DNA of 64,000 nucleotides from Amaranthus tricolor (Eukaryota > Streptophyta > Magnoliopsida > Caryophyllales > Amaranthaceae): contig NC_080049.1 of the NCBI RefSeq assembly GCF_026212465.1, positions 4,241,362-4,305,361 of the forward strand, read 5' to 3'. This document shows, one piece after another, positions 27,926-39,924 of this stretch (the stretch's first letter is position 1; each line of letters begins with the position of its first letter). A model generated the notes under the pieces. The model saw only the letters and a list, made by a program, of their open reading frames with translations, was not told the origin of the DNA and made no database searches. Position numbers and translations under genes: made by a program.

Positions 27926-30900
27926 AAGTTTGAGCTATTTTATGCGCTAAAGTGGAAAAAACGCTTAAAACCCTTTAAAATAGTAACTTAACACGTAATT
28001 TCTAGCATATGACTACGATTTTCAATTCTAACAACTTCAACACAATAAAAAATAACAAATAGTGTTGTGTGCCAAGTTTCGTGCAAAACAAACCAAGTTT
28101 GAGCTACCTAATGCGCAAAAGTGGCTAAAATGCTTAAAAAAACTTAAAAGCTCAACTTAACACGTAATTTCTAGCATATGACTATGATTTTCAATTCTAA
28201 CCACTTCAACACAATTATATATACAAATAGAGTTGTGTGCCAAGTTTCGTACGAAAAAATCCAAGTTTGAGCTAATCTATGCGCAAAATTGGAAAAAAAC
28301 ACTTAAAACCCTTAAAATCGCAACTTAACACGCAATTTCTATTATATGACTATGATTTTCAACTCTAAACACTTTAACACAATAATATATACCAAATAGT
28401 GTTGTGTGCCAAGTTTCGTGCAAAACAAACTAAGTTTGAGCTACTTTATGCGCAAAAGGGGAAAAAAACGCTTAAAAACCCTTAAAATCGCAACTTAACA
28501 CGTAATTTCTAGCGTATGACTATTATTTTAAATTCTAACCACTTCAACACAATAATATATACCAAATAGTGTTGTGTGCCAAGTTTCGTGCAAAACAAAC
28601 CAAGTTTGAACTACGTAATGCCCAAAAGTGGCAAAAAAAACTCATAAAAACCCTTAAAAGCACAACTTAACACTTAATTTCTAACATATGACTATGATTT
28701 TCTATTATAACCACTTCAACATAATAATGTATACCAAATACTGTTGTGTGCCAAGTTGCGTGCAAAACAAACCAAGTTTGAGCTACTTTATGCACAAAAG
28801 TGGCAAAAACGCTTACAAACCCTTAAAATCGCAACTTAACATGTAATTTCAAGCATATGACTAAGATTTTCAATTCTAACCACCTCAATACAATAATATA
28901 AACCAAACAGTGTTGTGTTCCAAGTTTGGTGTAAAACAAACCAAGTTTGAGCTACTTTATGCGCAAAAGTGGCAAAAATGCTTAAAAACCTTTTAAAAGC
29001 TCAACCGAACACGTAATTTCTAGCATATGATTATGATTTTCAATTCTAACCACTTCAACACAATAATATATACATAATAGTGTTGTGTGCCAAGTTTCGT
29101 GCAAAACAAACCAAGTTTGAGCTACTTTATGCCCAAAAGTGGCAAAAACGCTTAAAAACACTTAAAATCGCAACTTAACACGTAATTTCTAGCATATGAC
29201 TATGATTTTCAATTCTAACCACTTTAACACAATAATATATATACCAAATAGTGTTGTGTGCCAAGTTACATGCAAAACAAACCAAGTATGAGCTACTTTA
29301 TGCGTAAAAGTGCCAAAAACGCTTAAAACCCCTTAAAGTCGCAACTTAACACGCAATTTTTATTATATGACTATGATTTTCAATTCTAACCACTTCAACA
29401 CAATAATATATACCAAATAGTGTTTTGTGCCAAGTTTCGTGCAAAACAAACCAAGTTTAAGCTACTTTATGCGCAAAAGGGGAAAAAAACGCTTAAAACC
29501 CTTAAAATCGCAACTTAACACGTAATTTCTAGCATATGACTATGATTTTCAAGTTTAACCACCTCAACACAATAATATATACCAAATAGTGTTGCGTCCC
29601 AAGTTGCGTGCTAAACAAACCAAGTTTGAACTACTTTATGCCCAAAAGTGGCAAAAAAAACTCATAAAAACACTTTAAAGCTCAACTTAACACGTAATTT
29701 CTAGCATATGACTATGATTTTCTACTCTAACCACTTCAACATAATAATTTATACATAATATTGTTGTGTGCCAGCTTGCGTGCAAAACAAACCAAGTTTG
29801 AGCTCATTTATGCGCTAAAGTGGAATAAACGCTTAAAAACGCTAAAATAGTAACTTAACACGTAATTTCTAGCATATAACTACGATTTTAAATTCTAACC
29901 ACTTCAACACAATAAAAAATAAAAAATAGTGTTGTGTGCCAAGTTACATGCAAAACAAACCAAGTATGAGCTACTTTATGCGTAAAAGTGCCAAAAACGC
30001 TTAAAACCCCCTTAAAATCGCAACTTAACACGCGATTTTTATTATATGACTATGATTTTCAATTCTAACCACTTCAACACAATAATATATACCAAATAGT
30101 GTTTTGTGCCAAGTTTCGTGCAAAACAAACCAAGTTTGAGCTACTTTATGCGAAAAAAGGGTAAAAAACTCTTAAAAACACTTAAAATCGCAACTTAACA
30201 CGTAATTTCTAGCATATGACTATGATTTTCAATTCTAACCACTTCAACACAATAATATATACCAAATAGTGTTGCGTGCCAAGTTGCGTGAAAAACAAAC
30301 CAAGTTTGAACTACTTTATGCCCAAAAGTGGCAAAAAAACTCATAAAAACACTTCAAAGCTCAACTTAACACGTAATTTCTAACATATGACTATGATTTT
30401 CTACTCTATCCACTTCAACATAATAATGTATACCTAATATTATTGTGTGCCAAGTTGCGTGCAAAAAAAACCAAGTTTGAGCTCTTTTATGCGCTAAAGT
30501 GGAAATAACGCTTAAAAACCCTTAAAATAGTAACTTAACACGTAATTTCTAGCATATGAATACGATTTTCAATTCTAACAACTTCAACACAATAAAAATA
30601 ACAAATAGTGTTGTGTGCCAAGTTTCGTGCAATACAAACCAAGTTTGAGCTACCTAATGCGCAAAAGTGGCAAAAATGCTTAAAAAAAACCTTAAAAGCT
30701 CAACTTAACACGTAATTTCTAGCATATGACTATGATTTTCAATTCTAACCACTTCAACACAATTATATATACCAAATAGAGTTGTGTGCCAAGTTTCGTA
30801 CGAAAAAATCCATGTTTGAGCTAATTTATGCGCAAAATTGGAAAAAACACTTAAAAACCCTTAAAATCGCAACTTAACACGCAATTTCTATTATATGACT

Positions 30901-32130
30901 ATGATTTTCAATTCTAACCACTTTAACACAATAATATATACCAAATAGTGTTGTGTGCCATGTTTCGTGCAAAACAAACTAAGTTTGAGCTACTTTATGC
31001 ACAAAAGTGGCAAAAACGCTTAAGAACACTTAAAATCGCAACTTAACATGTAATTTCTAGCATATGACTATGGTTTTAAATTCTAACCACTTCAATACAA
31101 TAATATTAATCAAACAGTGTTGTGTTTCAAGTTTGCTGTAAAACAAACCAAGTTTGAGCTACTTTATGCGCAAAAGTGGCAAAAACGCTTAAAAACCCTT
31201 TAAAAGCTCAACCTAACACGTAATTTCTAGCATATGATTATGAATTTCAATTCTAACCACTTCAACACAATAACATTTACATAATAGTGTTGTGTGCCAA
31301 GTTTCGTGCAAAACAAACCAAGTTTGAGCTACTTTATGCCCAAAAGTGGCAAAAAAACTCATAAAAACCCTTAAAAGCTCAACTTAACACGTAATTTCTA
31401 GCATATGACTATGATTTTCTATTCTAACAACTTCAACATAATAATGTATACCAAATACTGTTGTGTGCCAACTTGCGTACAAAACAAACCAAGTTTGAGC
31501 TACTTTATGTGCAAAACTGACAAAAATGCTTAAAAACACATAAAATCGCAACTTAACACGTAATTTCTAGCATATGACTATGATTTTCAATTCTAACCAC
31601 TTCATTCAAAATATTATATACTAAATAGTGTTATGTTAAGTTAGGTGCAAAACAAACCATGTTTGAACTAGTTTATGCCCAAAAGTGGCAAAAAAACTCA
31701 TAAAAACTCTTAAAAGCTCAACTTAACACGTAATTTCTAGCATATGACTATGACTTTCTATTCTAACCACTTCAACACAATAATATATCTACCAAATAGG
31801 GTTGTGTGCCAAGTTACATGCAAAACAAACCAAGTATGAGCTACTTTATGCGTAAAAGTGCCAAAAACGCTTAAAACCCCCTTAAAATCGCAACTTAACA
31901 CGCAATTTTTATTATATGACTATGATTTAAGTTCTAACCACATCAACACAATAATATAAAACAAATAGTGTTTTGTGCCAAGTAACATGCAAAATAAACC
32001 AAGTTTGAGCTACTTTATGCGTAAAAGTGGCAAAAACGCTTAAAAACCCTTAAAATCGCAGCTTAACACGCAATTTTTATTATATGACTATGATTTTCAA
32101 TTCTAAAAACTTTAACACAATAATATATAC
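27926..32130. repeat. Satellite array, mixed block right of the gap
   Basis: Monomers of the same ~170-bp family but with new variants, for example CGCAATTTTTATTATATGAC in place of CGTAATTTCTAGCATATGAC, and GTTACATGCAAAAC in place of GTTTCGTGCAAAAC. A distinctive variant with TTTCGTACGAAAAAATCC occurs near 28247 and 30797, about 15 monomers apart. Homopolymer runs are much cleaner than left of the gap. No gene is visible. Confidence 0.9.
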
Positions 32131-35100
32131 CAAATAGTGTTGTGTGCCAAGTTTTGTGCAAAACAAAGCAAGTTTGAGCTACTTTATGCGCAAAAGTGGC
32201 AAAAACGCTTAAAAACACTTAAAATCGCAACTTAACACGTAATTTCTAGCGTATGACTATTATTTTAAATTCTAACCACTTCAACACAATAATATATACC
32301 AAATGGTGTTGTGTGCCAAGTTTTCGTGCAAAAAAAAACCAAGTTTGAACTACGTTATGCCCAAAAGTGGAGAAAAAACTCATAAAAACCCTTAAAAGCT
32401 CAACTTAACACGTAATTTCTAGCATATGACTTTGATTTTCTATTATAACCACTTCAACATAATAATGTATACCAAATACTGTTTTGTGCCAAGTTGCATG
32501 CAAAACAAACCAAGTTTGAGCTACTTTATGCGCAAAAGTCGCCTAAACACTTAAAAACACTTAAAATCGCAACTTAACACGTAATTTCTAGCATATGACT
32601 ATGATTTTCAATTCTAACCACTTCAACACAATAATATATATACCAAATAGTGTTGTGTGCCAAGTTACATGCAAAACAAACCAAGTATGAGCTATTTTAT
32701 GCGTAAAAGTGCCAAAAACGCTTAAAACCCCATAAAATCGCAACTTAACACGCAATTTTTATTATATGACTATGATTTTCAATTCTAAAAACTTTAACAC
32801 AATAATATATACCAAATAGTGTTGTGTGCCAAGTTTTGTGCAAAACAAAGCAAGTTTGAGCTACTTTATGCGCAAAAGTGGCAAAAACGCTTAAAAACAC
32901 TTAAAATCGCAACTTAACACGTAATTTCTAGCGTATGACTATGATTTTAAATTCTAACCACTTCAACACAATAATATATACCAAATGGTGTTGTGTGCCA
33001 AGTTTCGTGCAAAAAAAACCAAGTTTGAACTACGTTATGCCCAAAAGTGGAGAAAAAACTCATAAAAACCCTTAAAAGCTCAACTTAACACGTAATTTCT
33101 AGCATATGACTTTGATTTTCTATTATAACCACTTCAACATAATAATGTATACCAAATACTGTTTTGTGCCAAGTTGCATGCAAAACAAACCAAGTTTGAG
33201 CTACTTTATGCGCAAAAGTCGCCTAAACACTTAAAAACACTTAAAATCGCAACTTAACACGTAATTTCTAGCATATGACTATGATTTTCAATTCTAACCA
33301 CTTCAACACAATAATATATATACCAAATAGTGTTGTGTGCCAAGTTACATGCAAAACAAACCAAGTATGAGCTATTTTATGCGTAAAAGTGCCAAAAACG
33401 CTTAAAACCCCATAAAATCGCAACTTAACACGCAATTTTTATTATATGACTATGATTTTCAATTCTAACCACATCAACACAATAATATAAACCAAATAGT
33501 GTTTTGCGCCAAGTAACATGCAAAATAAACCAAGTTTGAGAGCAACTTTATGCGTAAAAGTGGCAAAAACACTTAAAAACCCTTAAAATCGCAGCTTAAC
33601 ACGCAATTTTTATTATATTACTATGATTTTCAATTCTAAACACTTTAACACATTAATATATACCAAATAGTGTTGTGTGCCAAGTTTTGTGCAAAACAAA
33701 CCAAGTTTGAGCTACTTTATGCGCAAAAGTGGCAAAAACGCTTAAAAACACTTAAAATCGCAACTTAACACGTAATTTCTAGCGTTTGACTATGATTTTA
33801 AATTCTAACCACTTCAACACAATAATATATACCAAATGGTGTTGTGTGCCAAGTTACGTGCAAAACAAACCAAGTTTGAACTACGTTATGCCCAAAAGTG
33901 GAGAAAAAACTCATAAAAACCCTTAAAAGCTCAACTTAACACGTAATTTCTAGCATATGACTTTGATTTTCTATTATAACCACTTCAACATAATAATGTA
34001 TACCAAATACTGTTTTGTGCCAAGTTGCATGCAAAACAAACCAAGTTTGAGCTACTTTTTGCGCAAAAGTCGCCTAAACAATTAAAAACACTTAAAATCG
34101 CAACTTAACACGTAATTTCTAGCATATGACTATGATTTTCAATTCTAACCACTTCAACACAATAATATATATACCAAATAGTGTTGTGTGCCAAGTTACA
34201 TGCAAAACAAACCAAGTATGAGCTACTTTATGCGTAAAAGTGCCAAAAACGCTTAAAACCCCTTAAAATCGCAACTTAACACGCAATTTTTATTATATGA
34301 CTATGATTTTCAATTCTAACCACATCAACACAATAATATAAACCAAATAGTGTTTTGCGCCAAGTAACATGCAAAATAAACCAAGTTTGAGCTACTTTAT
34401 GCGTAAAAGTGGCAAAAACGCTTAAAAACCCTTAAAATCGCAGCTTAACACGCAATTTTTATTATATGACTATAATTTTCAATTCTAAACACTTTAGCAC
34501 AATAATATATATCAAATAGTGTTGTGTGCCAAGTTTTGTGCAAAACAAACCAAGTTTGAGCTACTTTATGCGCAAAAGTGGCAAAAACGCTTAAAAACAC
34601 TTAAAATCGCAACTTAACACGTAATTTCTAGCGTATGACTATGATTTTAAATTCTAACCACTTCAACACAATAATATATACCAAATGGTGTTGTGTGCCA
34701 AGTTTCGTGCAAAAAAAACCAAGTTTGAACTACGTTATGCCCAAAAGTGGAGAAAAAACTCATAAAAACCCTTAAAAGCTCAACTTAACACGTAATTTCT
34801 AGCATATGACTTTGATTTTCTATTATAACCACTTCAACATAATAATGTATACCAAATACTGTTTTGTGCCAAGTTGCATGCAAAACAAACCAAGTTTGAG
34901 CTACTTTTTGCGCAAAAGTCGCCTAAACAATTAAAAACACTTAAAATTGCAACTTAACACGTAATTTCTAGCATATGACTATGATTTTCAATTCTAACCA
35001 CTTCAACACAATAATATATATACCAAATAGTGTTGTGTGCCAAGTTACATGCAAAACAAACCAAGTATGAGCTACTTTATGCGTAAAAGTGCCAAAAACG

Positions 35101-35340
35101 CTTAAAACCCCTTAAAATCGCAACTTAACACGCAATTTTTATTATATGACTATGATTTTCAATTCTAACCACATCAACACAATAATATAAACCAAATAGT
35201 GTTTTGCGCCAAGTAACATGCAAAATAAACCAAGTTTGAGCTACTTTATGCGTAAAAGTGGCAAAAACGCTTAAAAACCCTTAAAATCGCAGCTTAACAC
35301 GCAATTTTTATTATATGACTATAATTTTCAATTCTAAACA
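32131..35340. repeat. Satellite with short HORs of 4 and 5 monomers
   Basis: The marker AAAAGTCGCCTAAACA occurs at about 32539, 33219, 34069 and 34919: one spacing of 680 bp (4 monomers) then two of 850 bp (5 monomers). TTTTGCGCCAAGTAACATGC occurs at about 33503, 34352 and 35202, again 850 bp apart, and is absent from the 680-bp unit. The 5-monomer unit looks like the 4-monomer unit plus one inserted monomer type. No gene is visible. Confidence 0.9.
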
Positions 35341-38300
35341 CTTTAACACAATAATATATACCAAATAGTGTTATGTGCCAACTTGCGTGCAAAACAAACC
35401 AAGTTTGAACTAGTTTATGCCCAAAAGTGGCAAAAAAACTCATAAAAACCCTTAAAAGCTCAACTTAACACGTAATTTCTAGCATATGACTATGATTTTC
35501 TATTCTAACCACTTCAACACAATAATATATATACCAAATAGTGTTGTGTTCCAAGTTACATGCAAAACAAACCAAGTATGAGCTACTTTATGCGTAAAAG
35601 TGCCAAAAACGCTTAAAACCCCTTAAAATCGCAACTTAACACGCAATTTTTATTATATGACTATGATTTTCAATTCTAAACACATCAACACAATAATATA
35701 CACCAAATAGTGTTTTGTGTCATGTAACATGCAAAATAAACCAAGTTTGAGCTACTTTATGCGTAAAAGTGGCAAAAACGCTTAAAAACCCTTAAAATCG
35801 CAGCTTAACACGCAATTTTTATTATATGACTATGATTTTCAATTCTAAACACTTTAACACAATAATATATACCAAATAGTGTTGTGTGCCAAGTTTTGTG
35901 CAAAACAAACCAAGTTTGAGCTACTTTATGCGCAAAAGTGGCAAAAACGCTTAAAAACACTTAAAATCGCAACTTAACACGTAATTTCTAGCGTATGACT
36001 ATGATTTTAAATTCTAACCACTTCAACACAATAATATATACCAAATGGTGTTGTGTGCCAAGTTTCGTGCAAAACAAACCAAGTTTGAACTACGTTATGC
36101 CCAAAAGTGGAGAAAAAACTCATAAAAACCCTTAAAAGCTCAACTTAACACGTAATTTCTAGCATATGACTTTGATTTTCTATTATAACCACTTCAACAT
36201 AATAATGTATACCAAATACTGTTGTGTGCCAAGTTGCATGCAAAACAAACCAAGTTTGAGCTACTTTATGCACAAAAGTGGCAAAAATGCTTACAAACCC
36301 TTAAAATCGCAACTTAACATGTAATTTCTAGCATATGACTATGATTTTCAATTCTAACCACTTCAATACAATAATATTAACCAAACAGTGTTGTGTTTCA
36401 AGTTTGGTGTAAAACTAACCAAGTTTGAGCTACTTTATGCGCAAAAGTGGCAAAAAACGCTTAAAAACCCTTTAAAAGCTCAACCTAACACGTAATTTCT
36501 AGCATATGATTATGAATTTCAATTCTAACCACTTCAACACAACAACATTTACATAATAGTGTTGTGTGCCAAGTTTCGTGCAAAACAAACCAAGTTTGAG
36601 CTACTTTATGCCCAAAAGTGGCAAAAAAACTCATAAAAACCCTTAAAAGCTCAACTTAACACGTAATTTCTAGCATATGACTATGAATTTCTATTCTAAC
36701 AACTTCAACATAATAATGTATACCAAATACTGTTGTGTGCCAACTTGCGTACAAAACAAACCAAGTTTGAGCTACTTTATGTGCAAAACTGACAAAAATG
36801 CTTAAAAACACATAAAATAGGAACTAAACACGTAATTTCTAGCATATGACTATGATTTTCAATTCTAACCACTTCATCACAATAATATATACTAAATAGT
36901 GTTATGTGCCAAGTTGCGTGCAAAACAAACCAAGTTTGAACTAGTTTATGCCCAAAAGTGGCAAAAAAACTCATAAAAACCCTTAAAAGCTCAACTTAAC
37001 ACGTAATTTCTAGCATATGACTATGATTTTCTATTCTAACCACTTCAACACAATAATATATATACCAAATAGTGTTGTGTGCCAAGTTACATGCAAAACA
37101 AACCAAGTATGAGCTACTTTATGCGTAAAAGTGCCAAAAACGCTTAAAACCCCTTAAAATCGCAACTTAACACGCAATTTTTATTATATGACTATGATTT
37201 TCAATTCTAAACACATCAACACAATAATATACACCAAATAGTGTTTTGTGTCATGTAACATGCAAAATAAACCAAGTTTGAGCTACTTTATGCGTAAAAG
37301 TGGCAAAAACGCTTAAAAACCCTTAAAATCGCAGCTTAACACGCAATTTTTATTATATGACTATGATTTTCAATTCTAAACACTTTAACACAATAATATA
37401 TACCAAATAGTGTTGTGTGCCAAGTTTTGTGCAAAACAAACCAAGTTTGAGCTACTTTATGCGCAAAAGCGGCAAAAACGCTTAAAAACACTTAAAATCG
37501 CAACTTAACACGTAATTTCTAGCGTATGACTATGATTTTAAATTCTAACCACTTCAACACAATAATATATACCAAATGGTGTTGTGTGCCAAGTTTCGTG
37601 CAAAACAAACCAAGTTTGAACTACGTTATGCCCAAAAGTGGAGAAAAAACTCATAAAAACCCTTAAAAGCTCAACTTAACACGTAATTTCTAGCATATGA
37701 CTTTGATTTTCTATTATAAACACTTCAACATAATAATGTATACCAAATACTGTTGTGTGCCAAGTTGCATGCAAAACAAACCAAGTTTGAGCTACTTTAT
37801 GCACAAAAGTGGCAAAAATGCTTACAAACCCTTAAAATCGCAACTTAACATGTAATTTCTAGCATATGACTATGATTTTCAATTCTAACCACTTCAATAC
37901 AATAATATTAACCAAACAGTGTTGTGTTTCAAGTTTGGTGTAAAACAAACCAAGTTTGAGCTACTTTATGCGCAAAAGTGGCAAAAACGCTTAAAAACCC
38001 TTTAAAAGCTCAACCTAACACGTAATTTCTAGCATATGATTATGAATTTCAATTCTAACCACTTCAACACAATAACATTTACATAATAGTGTTGTGTGCC
38101 AAGTTTCGTGCAAAACAAACCAAGTTTGAGCTACTTTATGCCCAAAAGTGGCAAAAAAACTCATAAAAACCCTTAAAAGCTCAACTTAACACGTAATTTC
38201 TAGCATATGACTATGATTTTCTATTCTAACAACTTCAACATAATAATGTATACCAAATACTGTTGTGTGCCAACTTGCGTACAAAACAAACCAAGTTTGA

Positions 38301-39753
38301 GCTACTTTATGTGCAAAACTGACAAAAATGCTTAAAAACACATAAAATCGGAACTAAACACGTAATTTCTAGCATATGACTATGATTTTCAATTCTAACC
38401 ACTTCATCACAATAATATATACTAAATAGTGTTATGTGCCAAGTTGCGTGCAAAACAAACCAAGTTTGAACTAGTTTATGCCCAAAAGTGGCAAAAAAAC
38501 TCATAAAAACCCTTAAAAGCTCAACTTAACACGTAATTTTTAGCATATGACTATGATTTTCTATTCTAACCACTTCAACACAATAATATATATACCAAAT
38601 AGTGTTGTGTGCCAAGTTACATGCAAAACAAACCAAGTATGAGCTACTTTATGCGTAAAAGTGCCAAAAACGCTTAAAACCCCTTAAAATCGCAACTTAA
38701 CACGCAATTTTTATTATATGACTATGATTTTCAATTCTAAACACATCAACACAATAATATACACCAAATAGTGTTTTGTGTCATGTAACATGCAAAATAA
38801 ACCAAGTTTGAGCTACTTTATGCGTAAAAGTGGCAAAAACGCTTAAAAACCCTTAAAATCGCAGCTTAACACGCAATTTTTATTATATGACTATGATTTT
38901 CAATTCTAAACACTTTAACACAATAATATATACCAAATAGTGTTGTGTGCCAAGTTTTGTGCAAAACAAACCAAGTTTGAGCTACTTTATGCGCAAAAGT
39001 GGCAAAAACGCTTAAAAACGCTTAAAATCGCAACTTAACACGTAATTTCTAGCGTATGACTATGATTTTAAATTCTAACCACTTCAACACAATAATATAT
39101 ACCAAATGGTGTTGTGTGCCAAGTTTCGTGCAAAACAAACCAAGTTTGAACTACGTTATGCCCAAAAGTGGAGAAAAAACTCATAAAAACCCTTAAAAGC
39201 TCAACTTAACACGTAATTTCTAGCATATGACTTTGATTTTCTATTATAACCACTTCAACATAATAATGTATACCAAATACTGTTGTGTGCCAAGTTGCAT
39301 GCAAAACAAACCAAGTTTGAGCTACTTTATGCACAAAAGTGGCAAAAATGCTTACAAACCCTTAAAATAGCAACTTAACATGTAATTTCTAGCATATGAC
39401 TATGATTTTCAATTCTAACCACTTCAATACAATAATATTAACCAAACAGTGTTGTGTTTCAAGTTTGGTGTAAAACAAACCAAGTTTGAGCTACTTTATG
39501 CGCAAAAGTGGCAAAAACGCTTAAAAACCCTTTAAAAGCTCAACCTAACACGTAATTTCTAGCATATGATTATGAATTTCAATTCTAAGCACTTCAACAC
39601 AACAACATTTACATAATAGTGTTGTGTGCCAAGTTTCGTGCAAAACAAACCAAGTTTGAGCTACTTTATGCCCAAAAGTGGCAAAAAAAACTCATAAAAA
39701 CCCTTAAAAGCTCAACTTAACACGTAATTTCTAGCATATGACTATGATTTTCT
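35341..39753. repeat. Satellite with 9-monomer HOR (1530 bp), left of the virus
   Basis: Nine distinguishable monomer types follow each other in fixed order, and the marker TTTATGTGCAAAACTGACAA repeats at 36777 and 38307, exactly 1530 bp apart (9 x 170). Copies are nearly identical. The array runs up to GACTATGATTTTCT at 39753, inside the type I call monomer 9, where the viral sequence begins. Minus-strand ORFs of 65 residues recur here only because the DNA is homogenised. Confidence 0.93.
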
Positions 39754-39924
39754 GATTAATTGTGCATTTATTAAATTGCATTTGTATTGAGTGTTGGTAA
39801 AGTGCTTGGTCAGCCTAATTAAGTTGTTGGTAAGCCATTTTAAGTCTTGGTGTTCTCGGTTAGGTGGTCCCACTGTTCCCATTCAATTCAGTCATATTTA
39901 GTTTATGCAACATTTAATTTATTA
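39754..39924 (+). promoter_or_regulatory. Viral 5' leader fragment with overlapping upstream ORF
   Basis: 171 bp between the left satellite junction and the ATG of the polyprotein. A short upstream ORF of six codons (MQHLIY) starts at 39905 and ends with TAA at 39923-39925, and this stop overlaps the polyprotein ATG at 39925 as TAATG. Short upstream ORFs that tune translation are known from caulimovirid leaders; here termination and re-initiation is an inference from the overlap. No match to the usual initiator tRNA-Met primer-binding site (TGGTATCAGAGC) was seen in this fragment. Confidence 0.6.

Noticed and set aside
27773..27991. ORF across the N run.
   Set aside because: It includes unknown sequence and satellite only.
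36777..36974. 65-residue minus-strand ORF, repeated nearly identically at eight places (also 38307, 49711, 52434, 54984, 57195, 59068, 60600).
   Set aside because: It lies wholly in satellite DNA and recurs because the HOR is homogenised. Conservation is at the DNA level, the monomer length is not a multiple of three, and single-base changes break it in other copies (for example in the unit at 48180).
39847..39924. N-terminal extension of the polyprotein from a TTG.
   Set aside because: TTG is an unlikely start in a plant, the extension has no recognisable feature, and an ATG at 39925 follows an upstream-ORF stop.
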